Assembly: GCA_021771695.1 (NCBI GenBank) | Contig: JAETON010000007.1 | Span: forward strand, 49,967 to 113,966 | Reading direction: 5' to 3' | Origin: Lachnospiraceae bacterium | Lineage (GTDB): Bacteria; Bacillota; Clostridia; Lachnospirales; Lachnospiraceae | DNA length: 64,000 nt | Shown: positions 26,605 to 35,527 of the stretch, piece by piece | Numbering within the stretch: position 1 is the first letter of the stretch | Layout of the letters: the number at the start of each line of letters is the position of its first letter | Notes under the pieces: model-generated | What the model saw: only the letters and a program-made list of their open reading frames with translations | Databases searched by the model: none | What the model was told of the DNA's origin: nothing | Position numbers and translations under genes: made by a program

Positions 26605-28008
26605 ATGTTTGTTGGAAGAGAAAAAGAGCAAAAAAAATTAGAAAATATGTATATGGAAAATCAGTTCCAATTTGCTGTCATATATGGAAGACGAAGAGTT
26701 GGAAAAACAACGCTGATAAATGAATTTATAAAAAATAAAAATGCGGTATATTATATGGCAGTAGAAGGAACTAAAAGGGAAAATCTTATTGGATTATCCA
26801 AAGCCTTACTTTCTTCTGGAATTTCCTGCCAGATACTGCCTGAGTTTTTTGATTTCGAAAATTTATTCTCTTATATTGATGAATTATGTAAAAAGCAGGG
26901 GAAGGAGCCTATGATATTAGCAATTGATGAGTTTCCATATTTAGCAGCCTCTTATCCTGCAATATCATCTATTATACAAAGTCATATTGATCAGTGTTGG
27001 AAAAACAGTAATCTCTTTCTTATATTATGCGGCTCATCCATGAGTTTTATGGAGGAGCAGGTTCTCGGATATAAAAGTCCTTTATATGGGCGTCGTACTG
27101 CTCAGTTTAAATTACGCCCATTTACTTATTTTGAAGCCAAACAAATGCTGAACGGTTTTTCACAGGAAGAACAAGCAATTCTTTATGGAATAACAGGTGG
27201 AATTCCAGAATATTTATCAAGAATTTATAATCAGAATACATTGGGTGAAAATATTATAAATTTATTTTTTGATGAAAGTGGGCGTTTATTTGATGAACCT
27301 GGGAATTTACTGAAGCAGGAATTACGAGAACCGGCCACATATCATTCTATTATTTCAGCAATTGCAGGAGGAGCCAGCCGATTAAATGAGATTGCGACAA
27401 AAACAGGTTTGGCAACGGGAGGATGCAGTAATCAAATTCAATCTTTGATTTCTCTTGGGATTGTAAAAAAGGAGACTCCAATTACAGAAAAGGAAAGCAG
27501 CCGGAAAACAATTTATCGGTTGGAAGATAATATGTTTTTATTTTGGTATCGTTTTGTGCGTCCGAATATCAGCACAATTATTCGAGGAATTGGGGAGCAA
27601 GTGTATGAGCAAATGGTAAAACCACATCTGAATGATTTTATGGGAAGTATATTCGAGGAAATTTGCCAACAGTATGTCTATTTACCTAAAATATACAAAA
27701 AACTTCCGTTTCCAATCGGAAATACAGGAAGATGGTGGGGGAATAATCCAAAGAAAAAATGTCAAGAAGAAATTGATATTATGGCAGAGAATGGAATGGA
27801 CGCATTATTTGTAGAATGTAAATGGAGAAAGAATTTGGTGGATCAAGATGTAATCATAACACTTTTAGAAAGAAGTGGACTATTCAATTATCAAAATAAT
27901 TATTTTATGATTTTTTCAAAAAATGGATTTACAGTTGATGCAAAAAAATATGCAAGTCAAAATAAAAGAATACAGCTGATATCCTTTGAGGAAATGAATG
28001 AATATTGA
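26605..28008 (+). CDS. AAA ATPase with DUF234 (nuclease-like) C-terminus
   Basis: A 467-residue archaeal-type ATPase. MFVGREKEQKKLE and Walker A YGRRRVGKTTLI (near residue 29) open the NTPase domain; ILAIDEFPYL is Walker B near 112 and LFLILCGSSMSFME is sensor 1. A winged-helix segment follows (near 250-300), and the C-terminal DUF234 region carries EIDIMA...DALFVECKW, an E/D-ECK pattern of PD-(D/E)XK folds. Function of this family is unknown; mobile or defence roles are speculative. ATG 26605 is chosen because GAGGA lies directly against the in-frame ATG at 26599. It converges with the radical SAM gene without any gap. Confidence 0.82.
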   Translation: MFVGREKEQKKLENMYMENQFQFAVIYGRRRVGKTTLINEFIKNKNAVYYMAVEGTKRENLIGLSKALLSSGISCQILPEFFDFENLFSYIDELCKKQGKEPMILAIDEFPYLAASYPAISSIIQSHIDQCWKNSNLFLILCGSSMSFMEEQVLGYKSPLYGRRTAQFKLRPFTYFEAKQMLNGFSQEEQAILYGITGGIPEYLSRIYNQNTLGENIINLFFDESGRLFDEPGNLLKQELREPATYHSIISAIAGGASRLNEIATKTGLATGGCSNQIQSLISLGIVKKETPITEKESSRKTIYRLEDNMFLFWYRFVRPNISTIIRGIGEQVYEQMVKPHLNDFMGSIFEEICQQYVYLPKIYKKLPFPIGNTGRWWGNNPKKKCQEEIDIMAENGMDALFVECKWRKNLVDQDVIITLLERSGLFNYQNNYFMIFSKNGFTVDAKKYASQNKRIQLISFEEMNEY

Positions 28009-28926
28009 TTATAGGAAATCGCCCTGCTGCACATCTTGTATTTTCAACTGGCGGGCGATTTCATTTAATACTTTTCTTTTATGAAGGCTCCATTTTGGAG
28101 CAATTAGTAAATCTTTTGGCCCATCACCTGTTAAGCGGTGGATTACAATATCTTTTCTTAAATTTCCAATGCATTGTATAATGAAATTTACATAAGATTC
28201 TAAATCATAGACATAAAAAGGATGTTCCTTATAATAATCTGCCAAATCGGTATGTTTCAATACATGGAGCATAGAAAACTTAACGCCGTGAATGGGCAGT
28301 GTATTTAAATATCGCACAGATTCTAACATCATTTCTTTTGTTTCGCCGGGAAGCCCCAAAATTAAATGAACAACAGTAAAAAGACCTGCTTTCTGTAGGT
28401 GCATTACAGCATCTTCAAAACAGGAAAGGGGATATCCCCTGCGGATAAAATCTGCAGTTGACGGATGGATGGTTTGTAATCCTAGTTCCACGAAAACAGG
28501 TTTTCTTTGATTTAATTCTTTCAATAATTCTAAAACATCCGGCGGAAGACAATCTGGACGTGTGCCGATGGCAAGGGCAGAAATTCTGGAATCTTCGATA
28601 GCTTCTGTAAATAATCTGCGAAGTTTGCCGATGGAAGCATAGGTGTTTGTAAAAGCCTGAAAATAAGCAATGTACTTATCTGTGGACGCTTTCTTAGAAA
28701 GAAGATCAATGCCCTGTGTAATTTGATCGTGGATGGAAAGGGAGGCATCGGATGCAAAATCTCCGGAACCTCCTTCGCTGCAGAAAATACATCCTCTAGT
28801 GTCTAAAGTACCGTCCCGGTTTGGACAGGTAAATCCTCCATTCAAAGAAACTTTATAAATTTTTTCTCCAAAATAATTTTTTAAAAAGCTGTCAAATGAA
28901 TAATAACGTTTTCCGTGCCAGTTCAT
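28009..28926 (-). CDS. TIGR01212-family radical SAM protein (YhcC-like)
   Basis: A 305-residue radical SAM enzyme. MNWHGKRYYSFDSFLKNYFG and CPNRDGTLDTRGCIFC match the TIGR01212 family, whose cluster cysteines are in this extended motif near residue 33. ELGLQTIHPSTADFIRRG and VHLILGLPGETKEMM follow. The reaction is not established. Last gene of a four-gene leftward operon with two HAD phosphatases and an aldose epimerase-like gene. Confidence 0.88.
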   Translation of the reverse strand: MNWHGKRYYSFDSFLKNYFGEKIYKVSLNGGFTCPNRDGTLDTRGCIFCSEGGSGDFASDASLSIHDQITQGIDLLSKKASTDKYIAYFQAFTNTYASIGKLRRLFTEAIEDSRISALAIGTRPDCLPPDVLELLKELNQRKPVFVELGLQTIHPSTADFIRRGYPLSCFEDAVMHLQKAGLFTVVHLILGLPGETKEMMLESVRYLNTLPIHGVKFSMLHVLKHTDLADYYKEHPFYVYDLESYVNFIIQCIGNLRKDIVIHRLTGDGPKDLLIAPKWSLHKRKVLNEIARQLKIQDVQQGDFL

Positions 28927-28939
28927 AATATTCTCCTAG

Positions 28940-29782
28940 TTAAAAATTCTTATGGAAATCTTCATATATAAATTTTGGAACGCCGTCGTTGTCACAGCTT
29001 TCTAAAATTCCATCTACATAATCTTTAATTTCTGGTAATGCATTGGATGGTGCATAACTGCGGTCAGCGGCCTTTAACATTTCTAAGTCATTATAATTAT
29101 CACCGAAAGCAACAATTTCATCCACATTCATCTGGTCTGCCAGCATTTGAATGGTAGATGCTTTGGATACGCTGGAGTGAAAAACATCTAAGAAATAGTT
29201 GTTTTGTTCATAAACACTTTTATTTAATACGCCATGCATGTGGAACGTATCTGAATGAATACGTTCTTGTACAGGTTTTACCTTTTCACCAGAACCGAAA
29301 ATCATACAGTAAAAAGGAGAAAATCCTATATCCATAGAAGCCAATTGTCTTGGTTCTAAAATATGACCTTCATAACGGGGACGTCGTTTTTTAAAATAAG
29401 CTTCGTCTTCTGGAGAAAAAAGCGGATTATGAATCATATATATTTCTTCGTTTTTCAAAGCATACATATATCCCGTACATTGCATGTCATGAAGGATTTC
29501 TCCCAGAGTATTTACGTCACGGGAATCAAGCTCTGCGATGTAATGATAGTGCTTTTTCTGCCAGTCATACATAATAGCACCATTATTTAAAATAATAGGA
29601 ATTTGAAATTGAATATCTTGAATCCGCGGCGTGGAGGATGGAAGGTTTCTGGCAGTTGCTATACTAAATAATGCACCATCTTGTATGAGTTGGTTCAGTG
29701 TCTGTATTGTAAATGGTGACAGAAAGCTGCTGCCACTAAGCAAAGTTCCATCTAAGTCTGAAATATATAGTGTTTTTTTCAT
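28940..29782 (-). CDS. HAD-superfamily (Cof-type) phosphatase
   Basis: A 280-residue Cof/IIB HAD hydrolase: LYISDLDGTLLSG as motif I, ATARN as motif II, and AFGDNYNDLEMLKAA as motif III near residue 233. It is not a close copy of the tandem pair at 23.5-25.1 kb. The substrate is unknown, probably a phosphosugar or cofactor phosphate. It lies 13 bases upstream of the radical SAM gene in the same leftward operon. Confidence 0.88.
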   Translation of the reverse strand: MKKTLYISDLDGTLLSGSSFLSPFTIQTLNQLIQDGALFSIATARNLPSSTPRIQDIQFQIPIILNNGAIMYDWQKKHYHYIAELDSRDVNTLGEILHDMQCTGYMYALKNEEIYMIHNPLFSPEDEAYFKKRRPRYEGHILEPRQLASMDIGFSPFYCMIFGSGEKVKPVQERIHSDTFHMHGVLNKSVYEQNNYFLDVFHSSVSKASTIQMLADQMNVDEIVAFGDNYNDLEMLKAADRSYAPSNALPEIKDYVDGILESCDNDGVPKFIYEDFHKNF

Positions 29783-29794
29783 GAAATATGCTCC

Positions 29795-30409
29795 TTAAAT
29801 ATACTGCAGCAAAGCCTGTGGTGTTTCTGGACAAATTTTACAAGAGGCTTTTAAGTCATCAGAAGCACTCCAGCCGGCTAAAGCAAAGTCAACGCCGGAA
29901 TTTTTGGCACAATCAATATCATATTCCGTATCACCAATAAAGAGAATATCTTTTGTTGAGACACCTGCCATATCAGCAGCTTTATAAATTGGCTCAGGGT
30001 GCGGTTTTGGATTTTCTACATCATCGAAACAAACAATGTGCTGGAAATATTTTAGGATACCGTGAGCACCCAGTGTATAATCCAATTCTTCCCGGTATTT
30101 AGAAGAGGCAATTCCTAAAGCAATTCCTTTTGCGTGGATGTCTGCCAGCATTTCTTTGATGCCGTCAAAAGGGTGAATGGTGTGGGACAAAGAAGAAACT
30201 TCTTCCAGCCAGTCTGCAAGATTTTCTTCTTTTAACCCTAAAGATTCCAAAGTTTCCGGACCACCGCTGCCAAATGCAAATTCGAGGTCTTCTAAAGGGT
30301 ACTTTTTGCCTAGTTTTTTGAAAACAAGATTTTGAAGACCTTTACAGATAGAATATTTGGTATCCACTAAAGTCCCATCAATGTCAAATACAATAAGTTT
30401 ATACATCAA
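29795..30409 (-). CDS. HAD-superfamily hydrolase, phosphoglycolate phosphatase-like
   Basis: A 204-residue HAD-IA protein: KLIVFDIDGTLVDTKYSI with both catalytic Asp, GIASSKYREELD as motif II, and FIGDTEYDIDCAKNSG as motif III. The small helical cap (FGSGGPETLESLGL) fits phosphoglycolate/beta-phosphoglucomutase relatives. Exact substrate unknown. Second gene in the leftward operon. Confidence 0.87.
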   Translation of the reverse strand: MMYKLIVFDIDGTLVDTKYSICKGLQNLVFKKLGKKYPLEDLEFAFGSGGPETLESLGLKEENLADWLEEVSSLSHTIHPFDGIKEMLADIHAKGIALGIASSKYREELDYTLGAHGILKYFQHIVCFDDVENPKPHPEPIYKAADMAGVSTKDILFIGDTEYDIDCAKNSGVDFALAGWSASDDLKASCKICPETPQALLQYI

Positions 30410-30420
30410 TCTATTTCCTC

Positions 30421-31302
30421 CTATATAATAGTAATGGTGTAAGAAAGAGATTCCTCCATACCCGGTTCCAAAATACGGATGCCGCGTTTGTGTTCAAAAA
30501 TATCATCTTCATCTGTGCAGGTGGAAGTGCCGCTCCATGGTTCGATGGCAACAAATGGACCATCGTTAGCACTGGACCATATACCAAGATAATCAAAGTC
30601 TGGGAAAGTAACACAGATTCCCTTGTCTAAGTCTTTATGTTTTAAGCAGGCTTTTCTAGATTTTAACTGATCAAAAATCAGTGCATCATCATAAAACATG
30701 GAATGTTTCACTGGGAGAATGGCAGAATTTTCAAGGACAGTGACACGATGACTGTTATCAATTAATGCATTTTCGTCTAATTTTGCACAATGAGCTGTTT
30801 CTGGAAATTCAAAGGTTACTACATAATCCTCAAAATTTTCTCCTTCAGAAATTGGACAATTAAATGCAGGATGTCCGCCGACACAATAAGGCATAGCAAT
30901 GGAATCATGATTGATGACTTTATGGGTAACTTTCACACTGGAATCTTTTAGTTCATAAATCATCTGCAGTTCAAAATGAAAAGGATATTGCTGCAGGGTT
31001 TCATCATCTGCAGTAAGGGAGTATACGGCAGATGTATTTGTGCTGGATTCTAAAGTAAATTCTTTTTTTCTAGCAAGTCCATGACGTCCGAAAGAACAGG
31101 TTTTATTACCAGATACAGATGCAGTTCCGTTTCTCAAACAACCGACAATCGGAAATAAAACAGGTGCTTGGCCGCTCCAATAGTCTGGATTTCCCTGCCA
31201 TAGATATTCGGTTTCATTGGAATCTTTCATAGAAATAATTTCTGCACCAAGAGATTTTAAGGTTATAGAGATTTTATCATTGCTTAACTGAACGGTATTC
31301 AT
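30421..31302 (-). CDS. Aldose 1-epimerase-like protein
   Basis: A 293-residue galactose-mutarotase superfamily beta-sandwich protein. It shows YLWQGNPDYWSGQAPVLFP, GFARKK-like GRHGLARKKEF, and GGHPAFNCP with a candidate catalytic His, typical of bacterial LACX/YeaD-like epimerases acting on hexoses or hexose phosphates. It leads the leftward four-gene operon; a minus-strand TATAAT lies at about 31340-31345 upstream. Confidence 0.85.
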   Translation of the reverse strand: MNTVQLSNDKISITLKSLGAEIISMKDSNETEYLWQGNPDYWSGQAPVLFPIVGCLRNGTASVSGNKTCSFGRHGLARKKEFTLESSTNTSAVYSLTADDETLQQYPFHFELQMIYELKDSSVKVTHKVINHDSIAMPYCVGGHPAFNCPISEGENFEDYVVTFEFPETAHCAKLDENALIDNSHRVTVLENSAILPVKHSMFYDDALIFDQLKSRKACLKHKDLDKGICVTFPDFDYLGIWSSANDGPFVAIEPWSGTSTCTDEDDIFEHKRGIRILEPGMEESLSYTITII

Positions 31303-31478
31303 ATATGCTTCTCCTGTTTTTAGTAATTATATTTTGTTCTATTATAGCATGACTGAAGATTTAAAAATATAGAGAAATTTCATTCATAATACCTAAGATT
31401 TATAGAAACAGTGGAAAAATTGCGGATGATATGCTAATATGGCAGAGAATGCAACGGAAAGAAAGAGGAAAATGAATC

Positions 31479-33074
31479 ATGGGAAATAGTATAGAGCAGG
31501 AAATCAGCCGCAGAAGGACATTTGCGATTATTTCACATCCGGATGCGGGAAAAACAACATTAACAGAAAAGTTTTTATTATATGGAGGAGCCATCAACAC
31601 AGCAGGTTCTGTGAAAGGAAAGGCAAATTCCAAACACGCAGTTTCTGATTGGATGGAAATTGAAAAAGAGAGAGGTATCTCTGTTACTTCATCCGTGCTT
31701 CAATTTGAATATGAAGGAAAGTGCATCAATATTTTGGATACACCGGGACATGAGGATTTCTCAGAGGATACTTACCGCACATTGATGGCAGCAGATTGTG
31801 CAGTCATGGTAATTGATGCGTCCAAAGGTGTAGAGCCGCAGACGATTAAATTATTTAAAGTCTGTGTTATGCGTCATATTCCAATCTTTACTTTTATTAA
31901 TAAAATGGACCGTGAGGCAAAAGATACGTTTGATTTGCTGGATGATATTGAAAAAGTATTAGGAATCGAGACATGTCCGATCAATTGGCCGATTGGATGC
32001 GGAAAAGAATTCAAAGGGGTATATGAACGTGAATCTGAAAATATCCTGCGTTTTGAAGCCGTTTCTACCGGAGGTTCCAAAGAAGCAAAAGAAACGATTA
32101 TTTCAGCCCATGATGAGCAGGCAAAAGATTTGATTGGTGAAGATTTTTATGAAAATCTGATGGAAGAGATTGAACTTTTAGACGGAGCTGCAGCCGAATT
32201 AGATATGGAAAAAGTGCATAAAGGAAAATTGTCACCGGTATTCTTTGGTTCTGCATTGACAAACTTCGGCGTAGAACCGTTTTTGGAACATTTCTTAAAA
32301 ATGACAAATACACCGCTGCCAAGACTTTCCAAGGGGAAAGAAGTAGACCCTGTGGAAAATGGTTTTTCAGCCTTTGTATTTAAAATTCAAGCGAATATGA
32401 ATAAGAATCATCGTGACCGAATTGCGTTTATGCGAATCTGTTCTGGAAAATTTGAAGCCAATATGGAAGTAAAACATGTACAGGAAAAGAAAAAAATGCG
32501 CCTTTCTCAGCCACAGCAGATTATGGCACAAGAACGTAAGATTGTAAATGAAGCATATGCAGGAGATATTATTGGCGTATTTGATCCGGGAGTATTTTCC
32601 ATTGGAGATACCGTATGTCTTCCAAAAGATGATTTTGAATATGAGGGAATCCCAACCTTTGCACCGGAACATTTTGCCCGTGTCATTCAATTAGATTCCA
32701 TGAAAAGAAAGCAATTTGTCAAAGGTGTAGAACAAATTGCCCAAGAAGGTGCGATTCAGATTTTTCAGGAGCATGAAGCCGGATTTGCAGAAATCATCGT
32801 TGGTGTTGTAGGAACTCTGCAGTTTGATGTATTAAAATACCGCTTGGAAAATGAGTATAAATGTGAAATTCGTTTAGAACCGCTTCCATATCAGGCAATT
32901 CGATGGATCAAAGATAGAACGACGGATATGAATAAATTAAGAGGTGTATCCGAAGTGAAGAAAGTCAAAGATATGAGAGGAAATCCATTGCTGTTGTTTA
33001 AAAATGAATGGGGAATCCAGTTTGTTCTTGATCGGAATGAAGGATTGGAATTGGTGGAATTCAGCAAAGAATAG
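31479..33074 (+). CDS. prfC: Peptide chain release factor 3
   Basis: A 531-residue translational GTPase that recycles RF1/RF2 from ribosomes. G1 SHPDAGKTTLTEKFLLYGG near residue 20, effector region KARGIS-like EKERGISVTSS, G3 DTPGHEDFSEDTYR and G4 NKMDREAKD are intact, and the C-terminal RF3-specific domain is complete. AAAGAGGAAAATG precedes the start. A terminator follows, so it is monocistronic. Confidence 0.96.
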   Translation: MGNSIEQEISRRRTFAIISHPDAGKTTLTEKFLLYGGAINTAGSVKGKANSKHAVSDWMEIEKERGISVTSSVLQFEYEGKCINILDTPGHEDFSEDTYRTLMAADCAVMVIDASKGVEPQTIKLFKVCVMRHIPIFTFINKMDREAKDTFDLLDDIEKVLGIETCPINWPIGCGKEFKGVYERESENILRFEAVSTGGSKEAKETIISAHDEQAKDLIGEDFYENLMEEIELLDGAAAELDMEKVHKGKLSPVFFGSALTNFGVEPFLEHFLKMTNTPLPRLSKGKEVDPVENGFSAFVFKIQANMNKNHRDRIAFMRICSGKFEANMEVKHVQEKKKMRLSQPQQIMAQERKIVNEAYAGDIIGVFDPGVFSIGDTVCLPKDDFEYEGIPTFAPEHFARVIQLDSMKRKQFVKGVEQIAQEGAIQIFQEHEAGFAEIIVGVVGTLQFDVLKYRLENEYKCEIRLEPLPYQAIRWIKDRTTDMNKLRGVSEVKKVKDMRGNPLLLFKNEWGIQFVLDRNEGLELVEFSKE

Positions 33075-33098
33075 ATTAATTTTAAAATATATGTTATA

Positions 33099-33133
33099 AA
33101 CCGTCAGATGTAAAAATATCTGGTGGTTTTTTG
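33099..33133 (+). terminator. Terminator after prfC
   Basis: Stem AACCGTCAGAT / ATCTGGTGGTT (imperfect), followed by TTTTTT. Confidence 0.7.
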
Positions 33134-33169
33134 GTGAGAAAAAAGATGTTTTAAAGGGAATGATATATG

Positions 33170-33199
33170 TTGACAGGGGTATAGGGTGGGGGATATAAT
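33170..33199 (+). promoter_or_regulatory. Strong sigma-A promoter of surface protein gene
   Basis: Consensus TTGACA at 33170-33175 and TATAAT at 33194-33199, spacer 18, only 46 bases before the start codon. This is the best match to consensus in the window, predicting high expression. Confidence 0.8.
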
Positions 33200-33245
33200 T
33201 AATTTATGAATACAACCGGGAATTAAAAGAAAGAAGGAGAGGACT

Positions 33246-34928
33246 ATGAGAAAAAGACTGGTAATGCAAAAAATTCTGGCTGTGGTACTTGCGGCTGTTA
33301 TGATGCTTGGGATGAGCAATATGGCGGTATTTGCAGAGGGAACAGACAAGGCAGCAGTTACGCTTACGAAAGGTAATGTAACAAAGGATTATGATTCAGT
33401 GGCAGCAGCTGTTGCAGCTGTTCAAGATGGTGAAACGGCTACCATAACGTTGAATCAGAATTTTACCGGACCGGGCATTATTGTGGGAAAAGGGAATATT
33501 ATCCAAAATATTACCATTGATTTGAATAGACACACTTGGGAAATTACGAATCCTACAGTAGGTTCTACTGGTACAGAAACGAATGGCATGCAATTATTGA
33601 AAGGGAATACAGTATATCTTAAAAATGGAGTAATAACTTCAAAAGCAGCTAAGTTATTAATTCAAAATTATTGCAATTTAACAATAGATAATGTAAAACT
33701 TTCAGGAGCAGATAATTTGACGCAATTGATAGTATCTAATAATAATGGTAAAACTATCATAAAAGGAAATTCCAAAATTACGGCTGCGAAAAATGGTAAA
33801 GCTTTTGATGCAGATAAATGGGGTTCCTATGATGGTGGAGATGTATATCTTGAGGATGGTACAATCAATGGTGATATAAATGCTACGAATGGAGGCAAAG
33901 TAACAGTTTTCAGTGGCGAAGTCAATGGAAATATAGTTGCTTATAATTATACATATGGCGGATTTGAAAATGAAACACCTATGATTTCTGTTTCTGGTGG
34001 AACGATTAATGGTGATATACAGGCAGAAGATAACGGTTCTATTAAAATAGAAGATGGAATAGTAAAGGGATCTGTAAAAGTTGAAGGAACAAAAGCGAAT
34101 ATAAGTATTTCCGGCGGAGCATTTTCTACAAAACCTGATGACAGTTTCATTGACAGTTCCAAAGTTGTTGTTAAATATACAAAATCAAAAGCAGATGATG
34201 TATATTACATTGGAACAGAAGAAAAAATTCAGGAATCATTAGTGAATGTAAAATCAGGTGATAGTGTAGAAGTTTATCAGGGAGATTTAGAACTTAAAAA
34301 TATGCCGGAAGGTGTAACAGTGGGAAACAAAGGAAACGGTGAGGTAAAAGTAAATAACCAAACAGTTTCTAAAGGTCAAGATTTTACAGTGGCTGCAGCA
34401 ACAGAAACAAAGAAACCTGCAGTAAAACAACCGACTTATAAACAGACATCTACCAGAAAAATCAAAGTATCATGGTGGAGAAAGAAAGCGGCAGATGGAT
34501 TTGTTATTTATGCAAAAGCAGGAAAAGGTAAATATAAGAAGATTAAGACGGTAGGGAAGAAAAAATCAACCACTGTGACTGTGAAGGCTGGTTATTCTTA
34601 TAAATTTAAAGTAAAAGCTTACAAGAATGTAAAGAAAAATGGAAAAACTGTCCGCAAATACTGGAAAGCATATAAAGCTATGGGAAAGAATGGAAAGAAG
34701 AATGTAAAGATTACTTACAAGAATATTTCCGGTTATCGAGGATATGTTATTTACATGAAAGTTGGCAAAGGTTCCTACAAAAAAGTAAAAACAACAACCA
34801 AAGGCGGAACCATTACATATACAAAGACAAAAGCAAAAGTTGGAAAATCTTATAAATTTAAGTTGAAAGGATATAAAATAGTTAAAGGTAAGAAAGTATA
34901 TACAACAATTAAAGCAAAAAAAGCATAA
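33246..34928 (+). CDS. Secreted beta-helix surface protein with basic C-terminal repeats
   Basis: A 560-residue exported protein. Residues 1-31 are a classical signal peptide (basic start, hydrophobic core, predicted cut after VFA). Residues 35-300 have the rung pattern of a right-handed parallel beta-helix (GKVTVFSGEVNGNIVA, SVSGGTINGDIQAEDNGS). Residues about 390-560 are two fibronectin-like modules extremely rich in Lys and Tyr (GFVIYAKAGKGKYKKIK and GYVIYMKVGKGSYKKVK), common in Lachnospiraceae surface proteins. No LPXTG or membrane anchor; the positive charge could bind wall teichoic acid or capsule. Strong own promoter and terminator. Ligand unknown. Confidence 0.85.
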   Translation: MRKRLVMQKILAVVLAAVMMLGMSNMAVFAEGTDKAAVTLTKGNVTKDYDSVAAAVAAVQDGETATITLNQNFTGPGIIVGKGNIIQNITIDLNRHTWEITNPTVGSTGTETNGMQLLKGNTVYLKNGVITSKAAKLLIQNYCNLTIDNVKLSGADNLTQLIVSNNNGKTIIKGNSKITAAKNGKAFDADKWGSYDGGDVYLEDGTINGDINATNGGKVTVFSGEVNGNIVAYNYTYGGFENETPMISVSGGTINGDIQAEDNGSIKIEDGIVKGSVKVEGTKANISISGGAFSTKPDDSFIDSSKVVVKYTKSKADDVYYIGTEEKIQESLVNVKSGDSVEVYQGDLELKNMPEGVTVGNKGNGEVKVNNQTVSKGQDFTVAAATETKKPAVKQPTYKQTSTRKIKVSWWRKKAADGFVIYAKAGKGKYKKIKTVGKKKSTTVTVKAGYSYKFKVKAYKNVKKNGKTVRKYWKAYKAMGKNGKKNVKITYKNISGYRGYVIYMKVGKGSYKKVKTTTKGGTITYTKTKAKVGKSYKFKLKGYKIVKGKKVYTTIKAKKA

Positions 34929-34942
34929 TACAGTTGGATTTC

Positions 34943-34985
34943 AAAAAGGCAGGTTCTCAAAAAATTTTGGGAGCCTGCCTTTTTG
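34943..34985 (+). terminator. Strong terminator after surface protein gene
   Basis: A near-perfect 20-bp stem AAAAAGGCAGGTTCTCAAAA / TTTTGGGAGCCTGCCTTTTT. The arms' own A and T runs would work in both directions. Confidence 0.92.
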
Positions 34986-35109
34986 CAGGGAAAGAAAAAG
35001 GGATATGTCATTAGCAGAAAATTGCAAAAGTGATCTCAAAAGGAAATGATGGAAAACTAAAAGTGTATTTTACAGCATTGTAAAATAATGCAATGTAAGA
35101 TTTAGTGTA

Positions 35110-35159
35110 AAAAAATAAGTGTGCAGGTTCATTCGTTGAAACTTACGCACTTATTTTTG
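35110..35159. terminator. Hairpin terminator for the small HTH gene (possibly bidirectional)
   Basis: AAAAATAAGTG pairs with CGCACTTATTTTT across an inner AGGTTCA/TTGAAACT stem; it overlaps the 3' end of the minus-strand HTH gene. The preceding stretch 34986-35109 holds no gene I can support. Confidence 0.6.
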
Positions 35160-35363
35160 TATATTTTTAAATTCAACAATATCATTTGGGGAACAATCGA
35201 GAATAATACATAATTTTTCCATGGTTAATAACGTGATATTTTTATTCTTCTTTAGTGAATCTAAAGTTTTATTATCAATTCCACTTTTTAATAATTTGTA
35301 TTGAGATATTTGTTTGGTTTTCATGGTATGCCAAAGAGGCGAATAATTAATAACAGCAATCAC
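35151..35363 (-). CDS. Small Cro/C1-type HTH regulator
   Basis: A 70-residue single-domain protein: INYSPLWHTMKTKQISQYKL, then a recognition-helix region (IDNKTLDSLKKNKN), then LTMEKLCIILDCSPNDIVEF. This is the pattern of the short YozG-like XRE proteins of Firmicutes. The start is uncertain: the GTG at 35363 directly follows AAAGGAA. It is divergent from the capsule operon, with its start 165 bp from the first capsule gene, so it is a candidate regulator of that operon. Target unknown. Confidence 0.72.
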   Translation of the reverse strand: MIAVINYSPLWHTMKTKQISQYKLLKSGIDNKTLDSLKKNKNITLLTMEKLCIILDCSPNDIVEFKNIQK

Positions 35364-35403
35364 TTCCTTTTTCTACCATTATATGAAGTTCTTCAAAAAA
35401 AAT

Positions 35404-35427
35404 ATATTGTGATTATATCCACAATAT
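35404..35427. promoter_or_regulatory. Candidate operator dyad at capsule promoter
   Basis: Perfect 8-bp inverted repeat ATATTGTG - N8 - CACAATAT. It covers the -35 element of the capsule promoter and lies between the HTH gene and the capsule operon. Confidence 0.45.
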
Positions 35428-35435
35428 GCTATTAT
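35407..35435 (+). promoter_or_regulatory. Candidate capsule operon promoter
   Basis: TTGTGA at 35407-35412 and TATTAT at 35430-35435, spacer 17. It leaves a leader of about 85 bases before cpsB. Confidence 0.5.
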
Positions 35436-35527
35436 GAATTAACTGAAAAAAGGGAGTTTTTGAAGTATAAAGTATATTTTTGGTGAAAGTTATTAGGGGG
35501 AGGGGAAGGAACCTATAAAGGTGTGTA

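Noticed and set aside
32367..32690. Long minus-strand ORFs inside prfC and other core genes
   Set aside because: They are shadows of well-identified genes, lack ribosome binding sites and show no domain.
35027..35100. Repeat of CATTGTAAAA/CAATGTAAGA as a regulatory site
   Set aside because: Short, imperfect and in AT-rich sequence without a nearby start it could control.
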